From assembly GCF_905175385.1 (NCBI RefSeq), contig NZ_HG992750.1:744001-808000 (forward strand): a stretch of DNA of 64,000 nucleotides, written 5' to 3'. This document shows, in pieces, positions 9,009 through 16,248 of the stretch. This stretch comes from Vibrio sp. B1FLJ16 (GTDB lineage: Bacteria > Pseudomonadota > Gammaproteobacteria > Enterobacterales > Vibrionaceae). Position numbers and translations under genes: made by a program. The stretch's first letter is position 1. Each line of letters begins with the position of its first letter. The notes beneath the pieces are model-generated. The model saw only the letters and a list, made by a program, of their open reading frames with translations, did no database searches and had not been told where the DNA came from.

Positions 9009-9791
9009 ATGAAAAGCACTCATGAAATGACACAGCAAGCACCATTATGTTCAAGTGTTAGTGATAGCGGCAAGCGAGTGGGGGTTTTAGCATACGGACT
9101 GTTTGCTTATGCAGTTGGCTGTTTCGGTTTATTTTGGTTGATATTAGGGGCAGGCGCTTTTGCACCTGTTGGCCTAAGTCACTGGAAAGCCGACTCAATA
9201 TTATTGTCGATAGCGGTTAATGTTGTTTTAGTCGCCTTATTCGCTTTACAACACACTATTATGGCACGAGCTAAGTTTAAACAATGGTTAACAGCCTATG
9301 TGCCAGCAGCGGCAGAGCGCTCAACCTTTATACTGATGTCTGGGTTGGTGACTTGTGTTGTTCTGTACTTTTGGCAATCGGTACCGGGCGTTGTTTGGCA
9401 GGTGAAAAATCAGGTGGCTTACTGTACGCTTTATACGGTCTACTTGCTGGGAATTCTCTATTTGTTGCTGGCAACGTTTGTCACCAATCATTTTGAATTA
9501 ATGGGGTTAAGACAGGTTTACTTATATTTTAGAAAGCTTCCTTACACACCCGTTGCGTTCACCAATCGCTTTATGTATCGCTACAGTCGCCACCCTATGA
9601 TGCTTGGATTTCTGCTCCTGCTGTGGTCGGTGCCTGAAATGTCCGGTTCACGCTTTTTCTTGGCGCTGTTGTTTACTGTTTACACGTTTATTGGAATGCG
9701 CTTCGAAGAGCGAGATTTACGCCAACAATTTGGTGGTACTTACCGAAAATATAAAGCAAAAGTCGCCTGCTTTATTCCATATATTTATTAA
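9009..9791 (+). CDS. mddA: Probable methanethiol S-methyltransferase (MddA-like membrane protein)
   Basis: A 260-residue integral membrane protein with about five hydrophobic segments. It carries the order of motifs I associate with MddA: FALQHTIMARAKFKQW (residues about 78-93), PAAAERSTFILMSGL, NHFELMGLRQVYLY, then the C-terminal SAM site YSRHPMMLGFLLLLWSVPEM and RFEERDLRQQFGGTYRKYK. The RHPMM...EERDL pair is shared with isoprenylcysteine methyltransferases and NnrU, so a related thiol or lipid methyltransferase is the main alternative. MddA turns methanethiol into dimethylsulfide. The gene has AGAGGAAG before its ATG, directly follows another methyltransferase, and ends before a hairpin. 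Confidence 0.72.
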   Translation: MKSTHEMTQQAPLCSSVSDSGKRVGVLAYGLFAYAVGCFGLFWLILGAGAFAPVGLSHWKADSILLSIAVNVVLVALFALQHTIMARAKFKQWLTAYVPAAAERSTFILMSGLVTCVVLYFWQSVPGVVWQVKNQVAYCTLYTVYLLGILYLLLATFVTNHFELMGLRQVYLYFRKLPYTPVAFTNRFMYRYSRHPMMLGFLLLLWSVPEMSGSRFFLALLFTVYTFIGMRFEERDLRQQFGGTYRKYKAKVACFIPYIY

Positions 9792-9814
9792 ATTTCATGT
9801 GAGTACAGGTAACG

Positions 9815-9848
9815 AATGGGGCAAAGCTAATGATGGAGCTGCCCCATT
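9815..9848 (+). terminator. Stem-loop after the mddA-like gene
   Basis: AATGGGGCA (9815-9823) pairs perfectly with TGCCCCATT (9840-9848), and the loop holds a further AGCT/AGCT pairing. No T-run follows, so it may be a weak terminator or an mRNA-stabilising 3' hairpin. Confidence 0.5.
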
Positions 9849-9952
9849 GAGTTATTACTACCTTTTAGAACTAACTCATTATTATCTTCAATAATTAGTA
9901 GTGTATGTTAGCCATTCGCCAAAAAATCCGAATTACAGTTGATTGGCAATAA

Positions 9953-10185
9953 ATGGACAAAGTCGTCGAAGCAGGAGATATCAGGAATCTCATTGTTCAC
10001 AATGCTGAGCACTTAGAGGAGAATCTGCATAGTAAGTAGCTTAGAATTGTTGCCAAAAACCTCAATTTAAATTCGCTTCAATTTTCTAGAGTCCACCTAG
10101 AAGTTCACTGGCTTATGTCTTGGAAGTTATTGAAGCTACGACTAATGTGGTTAACGAGCTCTGGCGTAACACGAAGGAAAATGCC
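9953..10185 (+). pseudogene. Broken HEPN-like cassette gene
   Basis: The ATG at 9953 opens a 28-codon frame (VVEAGDIRNLIVHNAEHLEE) that hits TAG at 10037. Reading on past that stop gives further protein-like text (RIVAKNLNLN), and after about 10105-10120 the sense moves to another frame (VLEVIEATTNVVNELWRN), which then runs into an attC. The simplest reading is one gene with an in-frame stop and a frameshift. IRNLIVHN matches the RNxxxH motif of HEPN domains, which often act as RNases in toxin-antitoxin and defence systems. The motif match is short, so the family call is tentative. Confidence 0.4.
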
Positions 10186-10305
10186 CAGACACACGCTTTA
10201 AGACTGATTCGTAACGAGTGGCATTTTTACTATGCGTTATGTTTAGTATTTAAGGTTATATACGGTGGCATCGTTATTGCCTTGCTCACCTCAACGCGGC
10301 TATAC
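10183..10305 (+). repeat. attC-like integron site, degenerate
   Basis: TTTAAGACTGATTCGTAACG followed by AGTGGCATTTTTACTATGCG matches the 5' half of the neighbouring repeats; the end (CAACGCGGCTATACC) lacks the GTTRRRY core. A frame read through it gives RNEWHFYYAL..., which is an artefact of the repeat and not a protein. Confidence 0.65.
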
Positions 10306-10405
10306 CTTTCCTATAAAAAGGGCTAAGTTTGTTGATCAAATATCTTCGTCGTGTAGGGTACTTATATCTGAATGGATTGTTCTAGTTACCTCGAAGGAAA
10401 TTATC

Positions 10406-10723
10406 ATGTCTCAAATAGCTCAGACTCCTAAGCCTCCATACTATGCGGTCATCTTTACCTCTGTTCGAACTAAAGATGACAACGGGTATGGAGAAATGGC
10501 GGATAGAATGCTTCGTTTAGCAGAGCTTGAAGAAGGTTTCCTTGGTGTGGAATCGGCTAGAGAAGAAGTGGGGATAACCGTTTCATATTGGAAAGATTTG
10601 GCCTCCATTAAAAAATGGAAGGAAAATGCGGAACATTTAGAAGCTCAAAAAATCGGGCGCGAGTCATGGTATGACTCATTCAAAGTGCGTATCTCGCTAG
10701 TCGAGCGTGATTATGGAATCTAG
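10406..10723 (+). CDS. Antibiotic biosynthesis monooxygenase (ABM) fold protein
   Basis: A 105-residue dimeric alpha/beta-barrel type protein. The ATG at 10406 has GAAGGAA just before it; a longer frame upstream is attC read-through. PYYAVIFTSVRTKDD, AELEEGFLGVESAREEVGITVSYWKDLASIKKWKENAEH and ESWYDSFKVRISLVERDYG match the common bacterial ABM-fold protein with the SYWKDLxSIxxWK signature. The family includes cofactor-free monooxygenases and haem-degrading enzymes, but this subgroup has no proven reaction that I know. It is enclosed by attC-like repeats and is a typical small cassette gene. Confidence 0.85.
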   Translation: MSQIAQTPKPPYYAVIFTSVRTKDDNGYGEMADRMLRLAELEEGFLGVESAREEVGITVSYWKDLASIKKWKENAEHLEAQKIGRESWYDSFKVRISLVERDYGI

Positions 10724-10740
10724 GCACTAAAAAACGGTGG

Positions 10741-10866
10741 GTATGACAAACTGTAAGAGTGATTCGCAACGCGTGGCATTGTTACCATGCGTTGAATTTA
10801 GCGTTTAATTACGTTTGAGGAAGCTTCGGTATTGGATTTCCCCTCCTCTTAACAAAGCTTTATGGT
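10741..10866 (+). repeat. attC-like integron site, core damaged
   Basis: GACAAACTGTAAGAGTGATT, then CGCAACGCGTGGCATTGTTA, followed by a 3' end CTTAACAAAGCTTTATGG. As in the site at 4537-4658, the expected GCGTTAT reads GCTTTAT, with a T where the crossover G should be. Confidence 0.7.
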
Positions 10867-10877
10867 GCAGGGCGAAA

Positions 10878-11414
10878 ATGGACAAAATCATAGAACTGAT
10901 AAAACAAGATCCAATCAGAGTTGAGGCGCTCAGCTATGTTTCTGAATTAGGTTTGCCACAGTGCTATATCGCAGCGGGTTTTGTTCGAAATTTAGTTTGG
11001 GACTCACTGCATGGCTTCAAAGTATCTACTCCCTTAAATGATGTGGATGTCATCTACTTTGATCCAACAGAATATAATCCCAATGCCTATTTGGAGTATG
11101 AAGCGCAACTAAAAGCTCGTATGCCCCAGCTTAACTGGCAAGTACGTAATCAAGCGACAATGCATGAGAGCAATGGTGACAACCCTTATCAAAGCTCAGT
11201 GGATGCAATGAGTTACTGGCCTGAAAAAGAAACAGCGGTCGCAGTGCGTCAGGTTGGATTAAATCAGTACGAGTGTGTTGCTGCCTTCGGGTTTGAAACC
11301 CTATTTAGTTATTGCCTCACACATAATCCCAAAAGGCTACGAGAAATCTTTGACAATCGTGTAAGTTCAAAAGGTTGGTTAGTTCGGTGGCCATCGTTGA
11401 GAATTGCGCCATAA
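10878..11414 (+). CDS. Nucleotidyltransferase family protein (NTP_transf_6 type)
   Basis: A 178-residue protein. The ATG at 10878 is chosen because the in-frame codons upstream lie in the attC repeat. It has IAAGFVRNLVWDSLHG (residues about 32-47) and PLNDVDVIYFDPTEY (about 54-68), the fold-defining glycine/arginine helix and DxD metal site of the nucleotidyltransferase_6 (YitA-like) family. VDAMSYWPEKETAVAVR and APFGFETLFS-like text (AAFGFETLFS) follow. The family is conserved in bacteria and the substrate is unknown. It is the last cassette-like gene; the next gene is convergent with a terminator between. Confidence 0.85.
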   Translation: MDKIIELIKQDPIRVEALSYVSELGLPQCYIAAGFVRNLVWDSLHGFKVSTPLNDVDVIYFDPTEYNPNAYLEYEAQLKARMPQLNWQVRNQATMHESNGDNPYQSSVDAMSYWPEKETAVAVRQVGLNQYECVAAFGFETLFSYCLTHNPKRLREIFDNRVSSKGWLVRWPSLRIAP

Positions 11415-11470
11415 CAAGTGTGTAATGTCCCTAGGTGATTTTCTAAACTTATGATTTTATTAAGATAAAT

Positions 11471-11497
11471 AAAAAGGGATCTGTCGTTCAGATCCCT
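11471..11497 (-). terminator. Intrinsic terminator of the anion transporter gene
   Basis: AGGGATCTG (11475-11483) pairs with CAGATCCCT (11489-11497). Read on the minus strand, the stem is followed at once by TTTTTATTTAT, a proper U-tract, so it ends the transcript of the 11555-12958 gene. Confidence 0.85.
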
Positions 11498-11554
11498 AAT
11501 AAAGTTTCAGCACAAAGTTAAGGCGGTTTGTCTTAGTGGGGGGGAGCTAAGAAC

Positions 11555-12958
11555 TTACCAAAGGCCGAGCAGTTTCCACCATGCGCCACCCACAAAGATA
11601 AACACTGGGATAACGATGAGTGAGAAAATGAAGCCAATTTTCCACCAACTCTGCAAACTATGGTAACCAGCGCCGAACAGAATCGGTGCAGGGCCAGAAG
11701 AGTAGTGGGTTGTTGACATGTACAGGTTACTGAAAATACCTAATACGATAGCAGCCAGCATAGGTGGCGCACCGGCAGAAATCGCAATCGCAAGGAAAGC
11801 TGAGTACATCGCACTGATGTGCGCCATGGCGCTCGCCATCAAATAGTGGCTGTAGTAGTAAACAAGCAGCAGAATAACGACAGTCGTTACCCAACCAAAG
11901 CCAGACAGAGACTCGCTGATAGATTGGCTGAACCAACCGATAAAGCCAAGGCTATTCAGCTGTGCAGCCATCATTACCAAAACAGCGAACCACGTGATAG
12001 TGTGCCATGCTTCTTTCTCTCCAAGTACGGCATCCCATTTTATGGTGCCAGTGTAGAGAAGGAACACTAAACCCAATAGTGCAGTGACTGTTGAGTGAAT
12101 GCCTAAAGTAGGGCCAAGAACCCACAGTGATACCATGCCGATGAAGGTAATACCTACCATGATTTCATCACGCGTCATGCTGCCCATTTCTGCCAGTTTC
12201 TGACGGGCAATTTCACGCATCTCTGGTGTTTTCTTCAACTCAGGCGGGAACACTACATACATAACAAGTGGGATCAGGAACAAACACAGTAATCCCGGTA
12301 CTATCGCTGCTGCAGCCCAGCCAGCCCAGGTGATCTCAACACCTTGCTCAGCTGCAAAGTTCGCAGCCAGAGGGTTACCTGCCATTGAGGTGAGGAACAT
12401 GGCACAAGTGATAGCATTACATTGGAAAATACACTGAACCAAGAATGCACCAATACGGTTTTCTGTTCCTTTTTCAGGATCGGAATCGTATGCGCTGGCA
12501 ACAGAACGGAAGAGAGGAGAGATGATGCCACCACAACGTGCTGTGGTACTTGGAGTCGCCGGAGCAAAAAGCAAATCAGTTAACACCAGACCATAAGCAA
12601 GGCCAAGTGAATTATGCCCTAAGCGTGCGATAAACCAGTAGCCGACGCGGCGCCCGAACCCTGTAGTGATAAAACCACGCGAGATGAAAAACGCAGCTGC
12701 AATCATCCAGATAGTAGGGTGGGCAAAACCGGTTAGTGCGGTCTTAATCGGTAACACACCAAGCAATGTTGCGGCGGTTAAGCCAGTTAGTGCCATTGCG
12801 CCAAGTGGCAGAGGGGCGAGGATCAAACTCAGTACAGTGGTAACAAAAATCGCCATCATCTGCCAAGCTTGGTCTGTGAGTCCTTCTGGGGTTGGGATAA
12901 ACCATAATATACAGCCTATCGCCACCAGCAGGAGCATCTTCATTTTGGAATTATTCAT
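11555..12958 (-). CDS. DASS-family anion symporter (CitT / dicarboxylate type)
   Basis: A 467-residue inner-membrane protein with many hydrophobic helices. The start at 12958 (MNNSKMKMLLLVAIG) puts the first helix at the N-terminus; an upstream in-frame ATG would add 22 polar residues. DASS marks are LTGLTAATLLGVLP, the signature FAPATPSTTARCGGI (residues about 131-145) and a second substrate motif STTHYSSGPAPILFG near the C-terminus. The SNT-like second motif is replaced by STTHYSSG, as in CitT and the 2-oxoglutarate/malate carriers. It imports or exchanges di- or tricarboxylates. It is divergent from a CitA/CitB-like two-component system that very likely controls it. Confidence 0.88.
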   Translation of the reverse strand: MNNSKMKMLLLVAIGCILWFIPTPEGLTDQAWQMMAIFVTTVLSLILAPLPLGAMALTGLTAATLLGVLPIKTALTGFAHPTIWMIAAAFFISRGFITTGFGRRVGYWFIARLGHNSLGLAYGLVLTDLLFAPATPSTTARCGGIISPLFRSVASAYDSDPEKGTENRIGAFLVQCIFQCNAITCAMFLTSMAGNPLAANFAAEQGVEITWAGWAAAAIVPGLLCLFLIPLVMYVVFPPELKKTPEMREIARQKLAEMGSMTRDEIMVGITFIGMVSLWVLGPTLGIHSTVTALLGLVFLLYTGTIKWDAVLGEKEAWHTITWFAVLVMMAAQLNSLGFIGWFSQSISESLSGFGWVTTVVILLLVYYYSHYLMASAMAHISAMYSAFLAIAISAGAPPMLAAIVLGIFSNLYMSTTHYSSGPAPILFGAGYHSLQSWWKIGFIFSLIVIPVFIFVGGAWWKLLGLW

Positions 12959-13234
12959 ACATCCGTCTCCAAGTTTAAATCTAGGTTCATCATAGTGTTC
13001 GGATGTATAAGAAAACTGAGTCAAATCAATTTCATTAAAGAGTCGTTAGAATACGTGTTTGACTTGCATGTGAAGGCAACTTCTCGCTGAAAATTGCCTG
13101 AGAAAAAACGCATTAAATTAATTAAATTTATAAAAATCGTCAGCGGGATGTAGATCAATTTTTGTTGCGTTTTGGCCGATAATCACAGGTGAATTACGGT
13201 AGAATTAAGCCAAGCAATTTTAGGGATTCCTGTC

Positions 13235-14809
13235 GTGTCATTCACATCATTTTCCTTCACCAAACAACTGGCCGTGCTACTCAGTGGCGTGATGCTTCTA
13301 GGGATGTTGAGCTGGTGGGGCTACAGTGCTTACCAGCTGGACGAGACACTGACGCAGCAAATCAGTTTGCGCGCTCAGGTTCAGTCACAGCAGTTATCAC
13401 AATTACCAAGCCTTGTTACCGCAGTTCAGTCAGGTAGTGCAGATGCGGTCTCGCAAATCATTAATGCGGTTCAGGCAGTGAGTGATGCCGACTTTATTAC
13501 CGTCAGTGACATAGACGGTATAAGGCTGGCACATCCTGTAGAAGAGCGTATCGGTCTGCACGTCACAGGTGGTGATATTGAGAGGGCATTAAGCAGTGGT
13601 GAGTCCTATTTGTCGTATGGCGTAGGCTCACTGGGGCCATCCATTCGTTATATTTCACCCATTTTTTCCGGTGACGGCAATGTCATTGGCATGATCAAAG
13701 TTGGCTATCTGATAGACACGCTCGATTTATGGACCAGCGAACGTCTCATACCTTTACTTGTCATCGGACTCTGCGCGGTATGTATCTGTATCTGGTTATC
13801 CTGGAAGTTCTCGCACTATGTCAGAAAGCAAATGCAAGAGATGGAACCGTGGCAGCTTAAGCAGGCATTAAAGACGTATCAAGGTGTGTTAGAGGCCACT
13901 TACGAAGGCTTGGTAGCGATAAACTCACAAGGGCAATTATATCTAATTAATGATTCAGCCCGTTCCATGCTGGGCTATAGTGAATCGGTGGGCGGGGAGT
14001 TTAAAGACCGAATCGATAACCCGGGGAGCTTCTCTCTTGACGGAGAGGATTACATTAATGGGTTAATTCGCGTAAATGGTAAAAACCTTGTTGTTAACCG
14101 CGTTACGTTACGCACTTCTCTGGGCGAACCTTATGGTGCGGTATTCAGTTTGCGCGACCAAAATGAGATGCACGTCCTGTCAGAAAAAATCAGTCAGGTG
14201 ACTCAATATATGGAGAACATGCGAGTCACGCGGCACGAGTATCAAAATAAACTCTCTACCATTTCAGGCCTGTTGCAAATGGGCGCGTATGAAAAGGCAT
14301 TATCAGTTTGTTTGTCGCAAGCGAGAGCCAGCCAGTCTCAACTCGATTCGTTATATGCTCTGCATTATAGGCCAGCGCTATCGGCACTGATTCTGGCTAA
14401 AGCCAGTAAAGCTAATGAACTTGGCGTTGCTTTCAGTGTTGATTGTCAAAGCGATTTAAGTCGTCTGTCAAAACGTTTATCAGAAGAGCAATTGTGCGGC
14501 TTGATAGGTAACTTAGCGCAAAACTCATTAGATGCAGTTAAAGGCAGAGATAATGGCCGAATAGATATTCGTATTTCAGAATCTGAGAATGAATATACCA
14601 TTCAGGTTATGAACAATGGCCCTATTATTGAGCGTGATCTCGATACCTTGTGTGAACTTGGCTTTACGACCAAACAAAGTAAATCTGAACATGGTGTCGG
14701 TATGCACATTGTGCGTTCAATAGTTGAGCAGGGAGTCGGCCATATGGAACTTGACAGCGACGAGTCAGAAACCGCATTCACTGTGTACTTTCCTAAGGAG
14801 GTCGCATGA
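13235..14809 (+). CDS. CitA/DcuS-family sensor histidine kinase
   Basis: A 524-residue membrane kinase starting with GTG. Helix 1 is at about 10-30 and helix 2 at 171-190, enclosing a periplasmic PAS-like sensor with the carboxylate-binding pattern GIRLAHPVEERIGLHVTGGD (95-114) and SYLSYGVGSLGPSIRYISPI. A cytoplasmic PAS domain follows (about 216-310). The phosphoacceptor is His334 in RHEYQNKLSTISGLLQ, the special H-box of the CitA/DcuS/DctS group, and the C-terminal ATPase domain keeps GNLAQNSLDA and TTKQSKSEHGVGMHIV. It should sense citrate or a C4-dicarboxylate outside the cell. Its stop overlaps the response-regulator start (ATGA-type overlap). Confidence 0.9.
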   Translation: MSFTSFSFTKQLAVLLSGVMLLGMLSWWGYSAYQLDETLTQQISLRAQVQSQQLSQLPSLVTAVQSGSADAVSQIINAVQAVSDADFITVSDIDGIRLAHPVEERIGLHVTGGDIERALSSGESYLSYGVGSLGPSIRYISPIFSGDGNVIGMIKVGYLIDTLDLWTSERLIPLLVIGLCAVCICIWLSWKFSHYVRKQMQEMEPWQLKQALKTYQGVLEATYEGLVAINSQGQLYLINDSARSMLGYSESVGGEFKDRIDNPGSFSLDGEDYINGLIRVNGKNLVVNRVTLRTSLGEPYGAVFSLRDQNEMHVLSEKISQVTQYMENMRVTRHEYQNKLSTISGLLQMGAYEKALSVCLSQARASQSQLDSLYALHYRPALSALILAKASKANELGVAFSVDCQSDLSRLSKRLSEEQLCGLIGNLAQNSLDAVKGRDNGRIDIRISESENEYTIQVMNNGPIIERDLDTLCELGFTTKQSKSEHGVGMHIVRSIVEQGVGHMELDSDESETAFTVYFPKEVA

Positions 14810-15498
14810 TCAAAGTCGTCATCGTTGAAGATGATCCCAATATCGCTGAGCTTCATCACCATTTTGTTGAGCAAGTCGAGCAATATCAGGTGGTGGGAAT
14901 TGCGGCCAGTATCGATATTGCAAAACAGCTGGTAGAAAGAATTCAGCCAGATCTGGTGATTGTCGATAACTATCTTCCTGATGGCCAAGGTGTGGATTTG
15001 GTTTATCGCTGGTTAAGCAGCGAACACCGACCAGAGTGTATTTTGGTAACTGCGGCCAATGACGCCGATACGGTGCAGAAAGCTCACCGGTTTGGCGCGT
15101 TTGATTACTTGGTTAAGCCAGTGGATTATTCCCGTTTGACTGAAAGCCTACAGCGATTTGCAAAAGTAAAAAGTCATATGAGCAATCAAGGAAGCTTTCG
15201 TCAGTCTCAGCTTGATGATCTATTCCATTCCGGAAAGCCGAATCTGGTTACATCAAATCCGGTTGATTTGGCAGGGCTAGACCCATTCATGTACCGTCAG
15301 GTTATCGAACTGTTTAGCCATGTTCATGTTGAACATACGGCCGCGAGTGTTTCTGAACAGTTGCCTATCAGTAAAAGCACGGCGCGTCGGTATCTTGATA
15401 AAGCGGTAGAACAGGGTGAGTTAGTTGCTTTCTTAGAGCATGGCAAGGTAGGGCGACCGACAAGGGTTTATCGCAATAAACACTTATCAGAAAATTAG
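14806..15498 (+). CDS. CitB/DcuR-family response regulator
   Basis: A 230-residue regulator whose ATG overlaps the kinase stop by four bases. The receiver domain (1-120) has the acidic pair ED9-D10, the phosphoacceptor Asp54 in VIVDNYLPDGQG, Thr83-like TAAND, and the conserved Lys in YLVKPVD. The C-terminal half (about 150-225) is the helix-turn-helix of the CitB/DcuR class (AASVSEQLPISKSTARRYLDKAVEQGEL). It pairs with the preceding CitA-like kinase and most likely activates the divergent transporter in answer to external carboxylates. Confidence 0.9.
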   Translation: MIKVVIVEDDPNIAELHHHFVEQVEQYQVVGIAASIDIAKQLVERIQPDLVIVDNYLPDGQGVDLVYRWLSSEHRPECILVTAANDADTVQKAHRFGAFDYLVKPVDYSRLTESLQRFAKVKSHMSNQGSFRQSQLDDLFHSGKPNLVTSNPVDLAGLDPFMYRQVIELFSHVHVEHTAASVSEQLPISKSTARRYLDKAVEQGELVAFLEHGKVGRPTRVYRNKHLSEN

Positions 15499-15513
15499 TT
15501 TAATTAATCGACG

Positions 15514-15548
15514 TCAGTGGTATCTATATGTTCAGTGGTATCTATATG
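15514..15548. repeat. 17-bp tandem direct repeat
   Basis: TCAGTGGTATCTATATG occurs at 15514-15530 and again at 15532-15548, one base apart. It sits just before the hairpin at 15550-15581 and looks like a local slippage duplication. Confidence 0.85.
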
Positions 15549-15549
15549 A

Positions 15550-15581
15550 AAGGCTCTTAAAGCATACCCTTTAAGAGCCTT
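15550..15581. terminator. Bidirectional stem-loop between convergent genes
   Basis: AAGGCTCTTAAAG (15550-15562) pairs perfectly with CTTTAAGAGCCTT (15569-15581) over a 6-base loop. It lies between the convergent response regulator and YbaK-like genes. Neither side has a strong T-run. Confidence 0.65.
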
Positions 15582-15614
15582 AAACTGTCTGACTTTTACA
15601 AATCTGAGGTTAAA

Positions 15615-16094
15615 TTAGTGCAGAACCTCGCTACTAAACCTTACGAATTTGCAGTCGTTCATCAATGCTTTGAACGACGCTCTGTCAAGTTTGATCAGTG
15701 TTTCATGATCGCCTGCTTCAAGATAGACTTCATCCAAGTTGGCCAGTCTTTCGTCACACACAGTTGCCATGTGGTATGGGCTGCCAATTGGGGGAACCGC
15801 ACCATGTTCACAGTCAGTGAAGAGTCGGTACACCATGCTTTCTTTGACCAAATGGAAGGTCGCGTTAAATTCGTCGTTTAGCCTCGACAGGCTGATTTTG
15901 TTATTAGCCGGTAACACTGCCATCATATGATGACCTTCATGATCTTCCAGAATCACTGCTTTTGCTATGTTCATTAGTGGAATACCTGCAGATACACCAC
16001 TTTGAAGTGAGCTATGACTATGGCTGTGATTCACTGTCTGGAAATGAATATTGTGATCAGTGAGATATTGATCGAATCGGGTTGCAATCGTCAT
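15615..16094 (-). CDS. YbaK/EbsC-family aminoacyl-tRNA deacylase
   Basis: A 159-residue protein of the YbaK/ProX editing-domain family: MNIAKAVILEDHEGHHMMAVLPANNKISLSRLN holds the KAxxL and catalytic-lysine region, and CEHGAVPPIGSPYHM holds the GxxxPxG loop that clamps the tRNA end. VYLEAGDHETLIKLD is the usual C-terminal strand pair. These enzymes hydrolyse mischarged tRNAs such as Ala-tRNA(Pro) or Cys-tRNA(Pro). It is a free-standing editor, not fused to ProRS. The exact misacylated substrate is not readable here. The gene is convergent with the response regulator and divergent from the CDGSH-glutamate synthase gene. Confidence 0.85.
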   Translation of the reverse strand: MTIATRFDQYLTDHNIHFQTVNHSHSHSSLQSGVSAGIPLMNIAKAVILEDHEGHHMMAVLPANNKISLSRLNDEFNATFHLVKESMVYRLFTDCEHGAVPPIGSPYHMATVCDERLANLDEVYLEAGDHETLIKLDRASFKALMNDCKFVRFSSEVLH

Positions 16095-16248
16095 AAAGCC
16101 TCCGTGTCTATAACATCCATAAAGAGTATAGGAGAGATGCCAGGGGCTGGTGACCTTTCGGGACGATTTTCTCCGGGTTTGATGCCTCTGTTCTACGCTT
16201 ATCTAAAAACCTGCAAGTTGATAGGTTCAGAACAAAACTGGAGGCAAC

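Noticed and set aside
10120..10326. 68-residue frame starting with TTG
   Set aside because: Its second half is a read-through of an attC-like repeat; only the first 22 or so codons look like the end of a broken gene, so it is listed as part of the pseudogene and not as a CDS.
15550..15581. Possible palindromic operator rather than terminator
   Set aside because: It lies between the stops of two convergent genes, so a terminator role is more likely despite the lack of a T-run.
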